The notes under the pieces: generated by a model
The model's input: only the letters and a program-made list of their open reading frames with translations
Told to the model about the DNA's origin: nothing
Databases searched by the model: none
Position numbers and translations under genes: made by a program
From: Marinovum algicola
GTDB taxonomy: Bacteria > Pseudomonadota > Alphaproteobacteria > Rhodobacterales > Rhodobacteraceae
DNA length: 64,000 nucleotides
Direction of reading: 5' to 3'
Assembly (NCBI RefSeq): GCF_900109145.1
Contig: NZ_FNYY01000011.1
Span: 62,001-126,000 of the forward strand
Part shown: one piece after another, positions 33,101 to 41,321 of the stretch
Layout: every line of letters starts with the position of its first letter
How positions within the stretch are numbered: the stretch's first letter is position 1

Positions 33101-33951
33101 TGGCCTTTGACGCAGAGCGGCTGCTCAGCTGGGATTTCGAGGAAAAGGCCCAGTCCTACGACGCGAGAGATGCGATCCTCTATGCGCTTGGCGTGGGCCT
33201 GCCGCTCGCACCGGGTGAAAGCGATGACCTGAACTTCCTGCTCGAGGACCGGCTCCGTGTCCTGCCCTCCTTCGCGGTGGTTCTGGCGACGCCGGGAATG
33301 TGGCCCAAAATCCCTGAACTCGAGATTGATTGGGTCAAAGTGCTGCACATGGCCCACGCGGTGCGGTTCGACACGCCGCTGCCGACGCAGGCCAATGTCA
33401 GAAGCCGAGCAGAGATCAAGGAACTTTACGATCGCGGTCCTGACAAGGGCTCTGTTTGCATTCTGCGCCGTCAGGTCATCGATGCGGATACGGGTACCGT
33501 CTACTGTACCATTGATCAGACCGTGGCGATGCGCGGCAACGGCGGCTTCGGTGGCGACCCCATGCCCCGCACAGAGCGCCCCGAAATGCCCGGGCGCGCA
33601 CCCGATCATGCGGAGGCCGTCAGGACCTCGGACCGGGCGGCGCTGATCTATCGGCTGTCGGGCGACCTGAACCCGCTGCACGCCGACTACGACGTGGCCC
33701 GCAGCGCCGGCTTCGACAAGCCGATCCTGCACGGTCTGGCCAACTATGGAACGGCCTGCGCCGTGGTTCTGCGGGCATTCTGCGACGGCGATCCGAAGCG
33801 GATGAAATCGCTGAACCTGCGGTTTGCCGGAATCGTGCTGCCCGGCGACCAGCTGGACTTCACCTGTTGGAAAGATGGCTCGCAGGTGCTGTTCGAAGCC
33901 CGTGTCGGCGACCGCGTGGTGATCGATCAGGGCGTGTCCCTGATCGACTGA
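33100..33951 (+). CDS. Hydratase-2-like MaoC dehydratase (double hotdog)
   Basis: The 283-residue product has an N-terminal degenerate hotdog half and a C-terminal catalytic half with YRLSGDLNPLHADYDVARSAGFDKPILHGL, including Asp189, Asn191 and His194 of the (R)-specific enoyl-CoA hydratase 2 motif. It hydrates trans-2-enoyl-CoA to (3R)-hydroxyacyl-CoA, the substrate of the preceding SDR. Translation starts at ATG 33100 in a TGATG overlap with that gene; an in-frame ATG at 33085 is inside it and not needed. It ends the rightward operon and converges on the SDR at 33960. Confidence 0.9.
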   Translation: MAFDAERLLSWDFEEKAQSYDARDAILYALGVGLPLAPGESDDLNFLLEDRLRVLPSFAVVLATPGMWPKIPELEIDWVKVLHMAHAVRFDTPLPTQANVRSRAEIKELYDRGPDKGSVCILRRQVIDADTGTVYCTIDQTVAMRGNGGFGGDPMPRTERPEMPGRAPDHAEAVRTSDRAALIYRLSGDLNPLHADYDVARSAGFDKPILHGLANYGTACAVVLRAFCDGDPKRMKSLNLRFAGIVLPGDQLDFTCWKDGSQVLFEARVGDRVVIDQGVSLID

Positions 33952-33959
33952 CTTCGGGG

Positions 33960-34721
33960 TCAATAAACCGCCCGCCCCCCCGAAAGATCGAACACCGTCC
34001 CTGCGTTGAAGCTGCACCCTGGCGACGATAGCCAAGCCACCATTTCAGCCGCTTCTTCGGGGCGGCCCATGCGCTGCATCGGTATCATCTTCACAGCGGC
34101 GTCCATCGCACCGGGCGATTTACCCGACATCTCGTCGACCAGCGGTGTTTCGAAGACGGTCGGGCAGATCGCGTTGACGAGCACCCCTGTTGCCGCCAGC
34201 TCTCGTCCAAGCGATTTGGTCAACCCGATCACACCGGCCTTGGCGGAAACATAGGGTGACATCTGCGGGCTGCCGTCCTTGGCCGCCTGGCTGGTCGTGT
34301 TGATGATCCGGCCCCATCCGCGGTCCAGCATGCCTGGCAGGAACGCCTGACAAGTGTGGAAGACACTGTCGAGGTTGATCGCATGTGCCTGACGCCAGAC
34401 GTCGAGGCTGAGCGTCGGGAAGGGTCCGAAGGCGACCGAATGGCCCGCACAGTTGAAAAGGATATCCAGCCCGCCCCATTCCGAAAGCAGCGCCCTTGCC
34501 GCGCTACCCACCTGATCCGCGTCGGACACATCGACCGAGGCGGTGAGCACATCGCCGAATTCACTGAGGTCGCGCCGGGCGGTTTCCAGCTTGTCGGGAT
34601 TTCGGCCCCAGATCGCGACCTGCGCACCGCTTTGCAGGTAAAGCCGTGCCGTGGCCAGCCCGATGCCAGATCCGCCGCCCGTGACAAGCGCCCGTTTCCC
34701 TTTCAGATCATAGGTGTTCAT
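33960..34721 (-). CDS. Short-chain dehydrogenase/reductase
   Basis: The 253-residue classical SDR has TGGGSGIG, FNCAGHS, the catalytic Ser in NTTSQAAKDG and Tyr/Lys in SPYVSAKAG, with VLVNAICPTVFETPLV after it. Family length and the intact triad suggest an active NAD(P)-dependent alcohol dehydrogenase acting on a hydroxyacyl-CoA or ring alcohol. GGAGGAAATTTTC precedes the ATG at 34721, which is chosen over an ATG at 34745. It is divergent from the reductase at 34856 with an operator copy between them. Confidence 0.88.
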   Translation of the reverse strand: MNTYDLKGKRALVTGGGSGIGLATARLYLQSGAQVAIWGRNPDKLETARRDLSEFGDVLTASVDVSDADQVGSAARALLSEWGGLDILFNCAGHSVAFGPFPTLSLDVWRQAHAINLDSVFHTCQAFLPGMLDRGWGRIINTTSQAAKDGSPQMSPYVSAKAGVIGLTKSLGRELAATGVLVNAICPTVFETPLVDEMSGKSPGAMDAAVKMIPMQRMGRPEEAAEMVAWLSSPGCSFNAGTVFDLSGGRAVY

Positions 34722-34745
34722 GAAAATTTCCTCCTGCTTCGGCAA

Positions 34746-34770
34746 TATGCTTGCTTATCATATGCTACAA
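34746..34770. promoter_or_regulatory. Putative operator, copy 8 of the island motif
   Basis: TATGCTTGCTTATCATATGC plus five bases aligns with the 26921-26945 palindrome without gaps: the first nine bases TATGCTTGC are identical and the TA and GCT elements of the right arm are kept. It lies 25 bases before one start codon and about 86 before the other. Confidence 0.55.
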
Positions 34771-34855
34771 TATAGAGTTTGAGTTATCTTTCTGCGTATT
34801 CTGGCGACCGAGTATTCGGCCGTCGGGGTCGCATCAGCCATCGAGGGAGGAAATG

Positions 34856-35734
34856 ATGGGATACGAGTCGGTTTTCCGCACGGATCTGTTCAGCGACAGG
34901 ACCATCATCGTCACCGGCGGCGGCTCTGGGCTAGGGCGTTGCACCGCGCATGAGCTTGCACATCTGGGCGCCCATGTCGTGATCGTCGGGCGGAACCCGG
35001 ACAAGCTGGAAACGGTCAGTCAGGAGATCCGGACCGATGGTGGCACGGTCACGCCGATGACATGCGACATCCGCGAGGAAGAGCAGGTGATCGAGGTGAT
35101 CGACCGCACCATCGAAACCTGTGGTCGCCTCGACGGACTGGTGAACAATGCCGGCGGACAATATCGCGCGGAACTCAAGGATATCACGACCAAAGGGTTT
35201 CAGGCCGTGGTCCGCAACAACCTTACGGGCGGTTTCATTTTCATGCGTGAAGCCTACAACCGCTGGATGGAGCAACATGGCGGTGCCATTGTGAACATCA
35301 CCGCCGACATGTGGCACGGCTGGCCCGAGATGGGCCATTCCGGTGCGGCCCGCGGAGGAATGCACACTTTGACGGAAACTGCGGCTTGCGAATGGGCCCA
35401 TGCCGGGGTGCGCGTCAACTCTGTCGCGCCGGGGGGAATCGCCTCGTCCGGATTCGACCAGTACGAACCTCATATCGCGCAGCGACTGCTGGAATACGCC
35501 GACAAGGTGCCACTGCCGCGCTACGGTACCGAAGCCGAGATTTCGGCGGCCATCGTCTATCTGTTGTCCCCTGCTGCGGCCTATATCACCGGGAGCTGCT
35601 TGCGCGTTGACGGCGGCGCCCCGAATAGCCGCCAGACCTGGACGCAAGACTATGCTCCTAAGAACATCCCCGAATTCAACGGCTTTCATCGCGCCGTGAT
35701 GCCCGAGGTCCTGAAGCCCAAGGCCTCTGACTGA
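34856..35734 (+). CDS. SDR of the trans-2-enoyl-CoA reductase (PECR) branch
   Basis: The 292-residue SDR has TGGGSGLG and NNAGGQYRAELKDI. Where classical SDRs have YxxxK it has GHSGAARGGMHTLTETAACEWAHAGVRVNSVAPGGI, the block seen in peroxisomal trans-2-enoyl-CoA reductases. It would reduce an enoyl-CoA with NADPH, or, given divergence, act on a related carbonyl. GAGGGAGG lies 5 bases before the ATG at 34856; ATG 34853 is too close to it. The C-terminal ~40 residues (WTQDYAPKNIPEFNGFHRAVMPE) are beyond the usual fold. It converges on the MaoC gene. Confidence 0.82.
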   Translation: MGYESVFRTDLFSDRTIIVTGGGSGLGRCTAHELAHLGAHVVIVGRNPDKLETVSQEIRTDGGTVTPMTCDIREEEQVIEVIDRTIETCGRLDGLVNNAGGQYRAELKDITTKGFQAVVRNNLTGGFIFMREAYNRWMEQHGGAIVNITADMWHGWPEMGHSGAARGGMHTLTETAACEWAHAGVRVNSVAPGGIASSGFDQYEPHIAQRLLEYADKVPLPRYGTEAEISAAIVYLLSPAAAYITGSCLRVDGGAPNSRQTWTQDYAPKNIPEFNGFHRAVMPEVLKPKASD

Positions 35735-35740
35735 GTGGTG

Positions 35741-36193
35741 TCAGCTTGGACGTCGGCGCACCAGTTCCGCAACGTCGCCCGTCACCAGAAGCGTGCCCTC
35801 GGTGTTCGTCAGGGTCAGCCTGTCGGTGACGATTCCTGCATCGGGACGTGAGGCGCTTTCCCGCAGGCCGATCGTTTCCCATTCCGCCCGGACCGTCGTG
35901 CCGACGGGCACCGGTGCGACGAACTTGATTTGCGACCAGCCCAGAACGGCCATGCCGGAGGTTACCAGCCGCCCGCTTCGCACGACAAGCCCGTGCATCA
36001 GAGACAATGACAGCATGCCGTGGGCGACGCGCGTGCCGAAATGGCTGGCATTGGCAACGGTATCGCTTGTGTGCAGCTCGGCCATGTCGCCGGTGATTCC
36101 ACCGAAGCCGAAGATGTCGTGATCAGTGATCGTCCTTGTGGGGGACTGACCGCTGCTGCCTATGATCTGATCTTCATACCAGTCCGAAGACAT
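35741..36193 (-). CDS. MaoC-like hotdog dehydratase
   Basis: The 150-residue product reads PTRTITDHDIFGFGGITGDMAELHTSD and FGTRVAHGMLSLSLMHGL, the MaoC hydratase pattern; the motif that is usually D-x(4)-NPxH is GDMAELH, so His is kept and Asn-Pro is not. It probably hydrates or dehydrates an acyl-CoA. AAGGAGCGAAGAG precedes the ATG. It lies 40 bases downstream of the thioesterase gene on the same strand. Confidence 0.85.
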   Translation of the reverse strand: MSSDWYEDQIIGSSGQSPTRTITDHDIFGFGGITGDMAELHTSDTVANASHFGTRVAHGMLSLSLMHGLVVRSGRLVTSGMAVLGWSQIKFVAPVPVGTTVRAEWETIGLRESASRPDAGIVTDRLTLTNTEGTLLVTGDVAELVRRRPS

Positions 36194-36233
36194 TCTCTTC
36201 GCTCCTTCGATGCTGCATCAGTCCGCGACCCGC

Positions 36234-36731
36234 TCAATCGTTCAGGAACCGGTCGCCGAGAACACTGCCAGATACGTCGGTTGATTTGGTGATGCGGAAA
36301 ATCGCGTTGGATCTGAATATGTTACGGCCGTCTGCCCTGGCAAGCGTATCGGTAAACAGAAGGCTTCGCGTTTGCTGGACCAGTCGAGTGGACATTTCGA
36401 CCCAGTCACCCAGGCGGGCAGGGGCAAGATAATCGACCGACATCTGAACCGTCGGCATGAGCATGAACCTCAAGTCCGGGTTTTCTTTCTGACATGACAA
36501 GCCCTGCAGGTCAGCCAGCGAGGCGATCAACCCGCCATGGGCTGTTCCATGCGGGTTCAGATGCCTGCGCCGGATCCGGAGACCGAACTTCAGTCGGCCA
36601 TCGACGACTTTCCCGTAGACCGACCCGATCCACAGGTTGAACCCTTCTTCGATAGCCAGAACCTTGAACCCTTCTGGCGGGTCGTCGGGCATGTCGTTGG
36701 CCAGAAGATCGATTGCTTTTGAGTGGTCCAT
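36234..36731 (-). CDS. PaaI-type hotdog acyl-CoA thioesterase, copy 3
   Basis: The 165-residue protein has RHLNPHGTAHGGLIASLADLQGL (pocket block), VQMSVDYLAPARLGDWVEMSTRLV and a C-terminal extension of about 25 residues. It is homologous to the copies at 16265 and 25645. ATG 36731 has GAGG six bases upstream; ATG 36743 is also possible. It is divergent from the CrtC-fold gene, with an operator-like site in between. Confidence 0.83.
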   Translation of the reverse strand: MDHSKAIDLLANDMPDDPPEGFKVLAIEEGFNLWIGSVYGKVVDGRLKFGLRIRRRHLNPHGTAHGGLIASLADLQGLSCQKENPDLRFMLMPTVQMSVDYLAPARLGDWVEMSTRLVQQTRSLLFTDTLARADGRNIFRSNAIFRITKSTDVSGSVLGDRFLND

Positions 36732-36794
36732 GCGGCGCCTCATCTTTCGGCATCATGAAAACCTGTCAGGACCTTCATGTCCAGAATATAATTC

Positions 36795-36814
36795 GGTAGA
36801 TTACCATACGCACC
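36795..36814. promoter_or_regulatory. Putative operator, copy 9 of the island motif
   Basis: GGTAGATTACCATACGCACC, in the divergent region between the thioesterase and CrtC-fold genes, keeps GTA-TAC symmetry and the TACGCA half of the island motif. Confidence 0.4.
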
Positions 36815-36875
36815 ATAACTGTTATTGACCTTTGGGGCTTCAATCGGCAAAACGGTCAGAACGGAGGAGATTGCC

Positions 36876-37838
36876 ATGATTGACTGGATCAAGACCGCGC
36901 CAGAAGTATCCGACCCCGGCTATATGCAGGACGACGACTTGCGCCATCGTCCCGAACCGGGCGGCAAGATGCGGGATTCCCTTTTCTGGCAGATCATCAT
37001 GCCGGAACACGAACTGGGATTTCAGTGCTATCTCTACCTCACCGGCGATGGACGGGCCGGTTTCAACCTGATCCTCTGGGGTGCGGACCGAAAGCCCTAT
37101 GTGCTGGAACTGGTGCAGGGTCATGTGCCCGAGGACATGGATTTCGATGACTTCCGGTTGGAAGGCCTGCACGTCCGTCAGCCCGCCGATCAGAAGACCG
37201 CGCGGATCTCGTTCAAGTCCGAAAAGGTAACGCTCGACTACAGTTTCGAAGGCTTTCACGACCAGTTCAGCTATCGCTCCAACCCGGATGACCTGCCCGG
37301 ATGGTTCGCCGAGAACCGGCTGGAACAGTCCGGCTGGGTCAAGGGCCACATCGAATGGGACGGCAATCGGATCGATCTGGATCGGATCGGACACCGCGAT
37401 CACTCCTGGGGCACGCGCCACTGGCAGGCCCCGCAGCACTGGAAATGGCTGGTGGCCTATACGCCCGACGCCTCGCGGATCGTCAATGCATGGATCTGGC
37501 AGGCGGTCGGGGAATGGGGCGTCGGAGGCTACGTCATCCGGGATGGTGAACTGGTGCCGATCGCCAGCGTCAAACAGAAGGCACAGTTCGACGAACGGAT
37601 GATGCAGACCGGAATCATGGTCGAAATCACCGACACACGCGGCGACACATGCGAGATGGAGATGGAACGCTTCGGCCTGGTCAAGCTTCCGACCGGCGGA
37701 CGTTATGCCACGATGATTTCCGAAGCGGCCTGCAGGGTCAAGATCGACGGACAGGACGGGGCAGGGCAGTTCGAATGCCAATGGCCCGTCGACTACCTCG
37801 ACAAGATGATCGAACTCAAGGCGGCCGGCGGAATATGA
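36876..37838 (+). CDS. CrtC/AttH-like lipocalin-fold protein (DUF7064/7065-type)
   Basis: The 320-residue soluble protein has the RDHSWGTRHW motif (Arg174-Asp175-His176-Ser-Trp-Gly) typical of the CrtC/AttH carotenoid-hydratase-like superfamily, followed by WKWLVAYTPDASRIVNAWIWQ. Members with known activity hydrate or cyclise terpenoids, and many others are uncharacterised; Asp175 would be the proton donor. GGAGGAG lies 7 bases before ATG. Its stop overlaps the start of the kinase-like gene (ATGA), so the two are made together. A role on a terpenoid or alicyclic acyl chain is inference. Confidence 0.7.
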   Translation: MIDWIKTAPEVSDPGYMQDDDLRHRPEPGGKMRDSLFWQIIMPEHELGFQCYLYLTGDGRAGFNLILWGADRKPYVLELVQGHVPEDMDFDDFRLEGLHVRQPADQKTARISFKSEKVTLDYSFEGFHDQFSYRSNPDDLPGWFAENRLEQSGWVKGHIEWDGNRIDLDRIGHRDHSWGTRHWQAPQHWKWLVAYTPDASRIVNAWIWQAVGEWGVGGYVIRDGELVPIASVKQKAQFDERMMQTGIMVEITDTRGDTCEMEMERFGLVKLPTGGRYATMISEAACRVKIDGQDGAGQFECQWPVDYLDKMIELKAAGGI

Positions 37839-38842
37839 ACTGGGACTGGGACGCAACGACGCTTGCCGCGCTGGATGCCTACCTGACGGACAAGGGCCTG
37901 TACGAAGGCGCGCCCGCACCGAAGCGGATCGGCGACGGCCATTCCAACCTGACCTACCTGATCCGGGTGAAAGGTGGAAACGCAGTGCTGCGCCGCCCAC
38001 CTCCGCCGCCGCTGCCCAAGGGCGCGAACGACGTTGAACGCGAGGCATGGGTGCTCTCGTCGCTGGCGGGTCAGAACCTGCCGGTGCCCGGGGTCCATGC
38101 CGTCGCGAGTGCGGGTGAGGTGCTGGATGTCCCGTTCTACATCATGGAGCACGTGCCCGGTCACATCATCACCGACCGCCTGCCCGATGGTTTCGACGCG
38201 CAACGCGATGGCGCTTCGATGGTGTTCGGCATGGTGGATGCTTTGGCCGATCTGCACGCCGTCGACTGGCGCGCCTGCGGTCTGGCCGACTTCGGGCGGC
38301 CCGAGGGGTTCAACGCGCGACACCTGAAGCGCATCGAAGGGTTGATGAACCATCGCGACGATCCCGCGCCGGCCTGGCTGAGCGATATGGCGTCCGAGCT
38401 GAAGCGCGACGTTCCGGCTGAATCCGGCGAGTCGATCGTGCACAACGACTTCCGGCTCGGCAACCTGATCTGGTCGGATCCCAAGCCGCGTCTTCTGGCG
38501 ATCCTGGACTGGGAACTGGCCACAATCGGCGATCCGCTTCTGGACTTGGGTTACATGGCTTGTTGCTATCCCGTTGCAGGCGAAGAGATGACCCCGACGC
38601 AGGAGCTGTCAGCTGCGTTTCTTGAACCCGGTTTCCCCGCGCGCGAAGAGGTCTTTGCCCGCTACGCCGAGGTGACAGGCCGCAATCTGTCCCGCCTGTC
38701 TTGGTATGGGGCCATGTCGGCGTGGAAGCTGGCGGTGCTTTACGACTACCAGCACAGGTTGGCGCGCGACACCTATTACACCGATGCGACGCAGGCCCCG
38801 CGCTTCATCGCGGCGGCCGAGCGCTTTCTTAGGATACTGTGA
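37835..38842 (+). CDS. APH-fold phosphotransferase, LvaA/ACAD10-kinase-like
   Basis: The 335-residue kinase-fold protein has the nucleotide loop IGDGHSNLTYLI, the Brenner-type catalytic loop HNDFRLGN (His203, Asp205, Asn210) and ILDWELATIGDPLLDLGY with the metal-binding Asp225. These match the aminoglycoside-phosphotransferase-like domain found in ACAD10/11 and in LvaA, which phosphorylates 4-hydroxyacyl-CoA during levulinate catabolism. A dehydration by phosphorylation of an unreactive hydroxyl is therefore plausible. ATGA overlap upstream and TGATG overlap downstream tie it to its neighbours. Drug-resistance function is unlikely in this context. Confidence 0.83.
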   Translation: MNWDWDATTLAALDAYLTDKGLYEGAPAPKRIGDGHSNLTYLIRVKGGNAVLRRPPPPPLPKGANDVEREAWVLSSLAGQNLPVPGVHAVASAGEVLDVPFYIMEHVPGHIITDRLPDGFDAQRDGASMVFGMVDALADLHAVDWRACGLADFGRPEGFNARHLKRIEGLMNHRDDPAPAWLSDMASELKRDVPAESGESIVHNDFRLGNLIWSDPKPRLLAILDWELATIGDPLLDLGYMACCYPVAGEEMTPTQELSAAFLEPGFPAREEVFARYAEVTGRNLSRLSWYGAMSAWKLAVLYDYQHRLARDTYYTDATQAPRFIAAAERFLRIL

Positions 38843-39582
38843 TGGATGAACTCGGAATCGATATTGCAGACGGAATCGCCGTCGTGACCCTGAACCGCCC
38901 TGACTCTCTCAATGCGCTGAACCGTGTGCTGCGGGACGGGCTGGTCGCGGCGCTGAAGGACCTGGACGCCAACCAGGACATCCGAGCGATCATCCTCACC
39001 GGCACCGGACGCACCTTTTGCGCCGGTCTGGACGTGCGGGAACTGGAAGGCTCAGGCAACAGCGTCACCGACAATATCGGCAGCAGCGACATCGGCGCAA
39101 CCATAGGCGCACTCAAGACCCCCCTGATCGCCGCTATCAACGGGCTTGCCGTGACTGGCGGTTTCGAAATCACGCTGGCCTGCGACATCGTGGTCGCGGC
39201 GGATACAGCGTGGTTTCAGGACACCCATGCCAAGATCGGCCTGCTGCCCGGCTGGGGCCTGTCGCAACGCCTTCCCCGGATTGTCGGGCCATCCTCGGCC
39301 AAGGAGATTTCGCTGACCGCGCGGCGCGTATCGGCGACTGAAGCGGCACAGATGGGGTTCGTGACACGCGTTGTCGCTCCGGATGACCTGTTGCCCGCCG
39401 CGCGGGAAATCGCCGCCGGGATCGCACAATGGGACCCGGCGCATATCGCCCGGATCAAGGCGGTCATCGACGACGGATACGGTTTGCCGTTGCGCGACGC
39501 CCTTGTACTGGAGAGCGAACGCGCAGCAGATCTCAATCGCCAGGTGACCCTCGCGGCTGGAGAAACGAAACATGGAAACTAG
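38842..39582 (+). CDS. Enoyl-CoA hydratase/isomerase family protein
   Basis: The 246-residue crotonase-fold protein has TGTGRTFCAGLDVREL and INGLAVTGGFEITLACD (first catalytic Glu kept). The second Glu position reads DTHAKIGLLPGWGLSQRLPR, i.e. not Glu, as in a large actinobacterial/proteobacterial subgroup. It may be a hydratase with altered mechanism or an isomerase. Its ATG overlaps the kinase stop (TGATG), and etfB follows after 12 bases. Confidence 0.87.
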   Translation: MDELGIDIADGIAVVTLNRPDSLNALNRVLRDGLVAALKDLDANQDIRAIILTGTGRTFCAGLDVRELEGSGNSVTDNIGSSDIGATIGALKTPLIAAINGLAVTGGFEITLACDIVVAADTAWFQDTHAKIGLLPGWGLSQRLPRIVGPSSAKEISLTARRVSATEAAQMGFVTRVVAPDDLLPAAREIAAGIAQWDPAHIARIKAVIDDGYGLPLRDALVLESERAADLNRQVTLAAGETKHGN

Positions 39583-39594
39583 GAGAGACCGCAG

Positions 39595-40353
39595 ATGAAG
39601 GTACTTGTGCCTGTCAAACGCGTGATCGACTACAACGTGAAAGTTCGTGTGAAAGCGGACGGATCGGGTGTCGATCTTGCCAATGTCAAAATGTCGATGA
39701 ACCCGTTCGACGAGATTGCCGTGGAAGAGGCGATCCGGCTGAAAGAGGCCGGGAAAGCCGAAGAGGTTGTCGTCGTCTCGATCGGTGTGAAGCAGGCGCA
39801 GGAAACCCTGCGCACCGCGCTTGCCATGGGGGCCGATCGCGCCATCCTGGTTGTCGCCGCCGATGACGTGCACAACGACATCGAACCGCTGGCCGTCGCC
39901 AAGATCCTCAAGGGCGTGATCGACGAAGAGGCCCCCGGCCTCGTCATCGCGGGCAAGCAGTCGATCGACAACGACATGAATGCCACCGGCCAGATGCTCT
40001 CGGCCCTGCTCGGCTGGTCCCAGGCGACCTTCGCCAACGAGCTGGACGTTGACGGCGATCATGCCGTCGTGAAGCGCGAAGTCGACGGCGGCCTGCAGAC
40101 CATCAAGGTGAAGATGCCCGCCATCATCACCGCCGACCTGCGCCTGAACGAACCGCGCTATGCCTCTCTGCCCAACATCATGAAGGCGAAGAAGAAGCCG
40201 CTGGACGAGAAGACAGCCGACGATTACGGCGTCGATGTCTCCCCGCGCCTGGAGATCGTGAAGACCTCGGAGCCCGAAGCGCGCAAGGCCGGTGAGATGG
40301 TGCCCGACGTGGACACCCTCGTGGCGAAACTCAAAGAGAAGGGGATCGTGTAA
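39595..40353 (+). CDS. etfB: Electron transfer flavoprotein beta subunit
   Basis: The 252-residue product has the EtfB pattern [19 protein letters not shown], the AMP-binding half GADRAILV and the recognition-loop region around [20 protein letters not shown], the segment that docks into acyl-CoA dehydrogenases. With EtfA it carries electrons from the island's three dehydrogenases to ETF-ubiquinone oxidoreductase. The stop overlaps the etfA start (TAATG). It could be the organism's only ETF or an island-specific copy; this window cannot tell. Confidence 0.96.
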   Translation: MKVLVPVKRVIDYNVKVRVKADGSGVDLANVKMSMNPFDEIAVEEAIRLKEAGKAEEVVVVSIGVKQAQETLRTALAMGADRAILVVAADDVHNDIEPLAVAKILKGVIDEEAPGLVIAGKQSIDNDMNATGQMLSALLGWSQATFANELDVDGDHAVVKREVDGGLQTIKVKMPAIITADLRLNEPRYASLPNIMKAKKKPLDEKTADDYGVDVSPRLEIVKTSEPEARKAGEMVPDVDTLVAKLKEKGIV

Positions 40354-41279
40354 TGGCCGTTCTTCTGCTTGCCGAAGTCAACGATGGCGAACTGGCGATG
40401 GACGCCACCGCCAAGGCTGTCTCTGCCTCGAAATCCCTGGGCGATGTGACGGTTCTGTGCTGTGGCGCCTCGGCCAAGTCCGCCGGTGACGCCGCCTCCA
40501 AGATCGACGGTGTCGCCTCTGTGCTGGTCGCCGAGGATGCGCTCTACGGCCACCGCCTGGCCGAGCCTGTGGCCGCGCTGATCGTCTCCCTCGCCGGGGA
40601 TTACTCGCACATCGTGGCCCCCGCCACGACGGATGCGAAGAACATCATGCCGCGTGTTGCTGCCCTCCTTGACGTGATGATCCTGACGGATGTGTCAGGC
40701 GTTGTGGATGCCGATACCTTCGAGCGTCCGATCTATGCCGGAAACGCGATCCAGACTGTAAAGTCAAAGGATGAAAAGAAGGTTATCACCTTCCGGACCT
40801 CCACCTTCGACGCGGCTGGTGACGGCGGCTCCGCTTCTGTCTCCGACGCGGCCACGGCCGAAGATCCGGACCTGTCGGAATGGGTCGAGGATGCCATGGC
40901 AACCTCCGACCGCCCCGAGTTGACCTCCGCCAAGGTGGTTGTCTCCGGCGGCCGCGGCGTCGGCTCCAAGGACGACTTCGCGATCATCGAGGGCCTCGCC
41001 GACAAGCTGGGCGCCGCCGTTGGCGCGTCGCGCGCCGCGGTCGACTCGGGCTACGCCCCGAACGACTGGCAGGTCGGCCAGACCGGCAAGGTCGTGGCAC
41101 CGGAGCTCTACATCGCCGTCGGCATCTCCGGCGCGATCCAGCACCTTGCTGGCATGAAGGACAGCAAGGTCATCGTCGCGATCAACAAGGACGAAGAGGC
41201 CCCGATCTTCCAGGTCGCGGATTACGGCCTTGTGGCCGACCTCTTCGAAGCTGTCCCGGCGCTGACTGAAAAGCTCTAG
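40353..41279 (+). CDS. etfA: Electron transfer flavoprotein alpha subunit
   Basis: The 308-residue product has [14 protein letters not shown], the FAD-binding stretch [41 protein letters not shown] and [26 protein letters not shown], all hallmarks of EtfA domain II. It binds FAD and pairs with EtfB. It ends the rightward operon; a very strong hairpin follows at 41281-41321. Confidence 0.96.
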   Translation: MAVLLLAEVNDGELAMDATAKAVSASKSLGDVTVLCCGASAKSAGDAASKIDGVASVLVAEDALYGHRLAEPVAALIVSLAGDYSHIVAPATTDAKNIMPRVAALLDVMILTDVSGVVDADTFERPIYAGNAIQTVKSKDEKKVITFRTSTFDAAGDGGSASVSDAATAEDPDLSEWVEDAMATSDRPELTSAKVVVSGGRGVGSKDDFAIIEGLADKLGAAVGASRAAVDSGYAPNDWQVGQTGKVVAPELYIAVGISGAIQHLAGMKDSKVIVAINKDEEAPIFQVADYGLVADLFEAVPALTEKL

Positions 41280-41280
41280 C

Positions 41281-41321
41281 GGTCTTGTCCGGTCGCGCGG
41301 TCCGCGCTACCGGACAAGACC
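41281..41321. terminator. 41-base near-perfect hairpin, shared terminator of etfA and dctM
   Basis: Outer arms GGTCTTGTCCGGT and ACCGGACAAGACC (13 bp, perfect) enclose a second palindrome GCGCGG-T-CCGCGC with a single C/T mismatch between the two stems. It lies between convergent genes and covers the dctM stop codon. No U-run is present on either side. Confidence 0.7.

Noticed and set aside
36840-38048. 402-codon minus-strand frame opposite the CrtC-fold and kinase genes
   Set aside because: Pro/Arg/Gly-rich antisense translation; the plus strand has catalytic motifs and coupled starts.
37835-38842. Aminoglycoside resistance phosphotransferase
   Set aside because: The fold is shared, but sequence and context match acyl-CoA-linked kinases (LvaA/ACAD10 type) rather than resistance enzymes.
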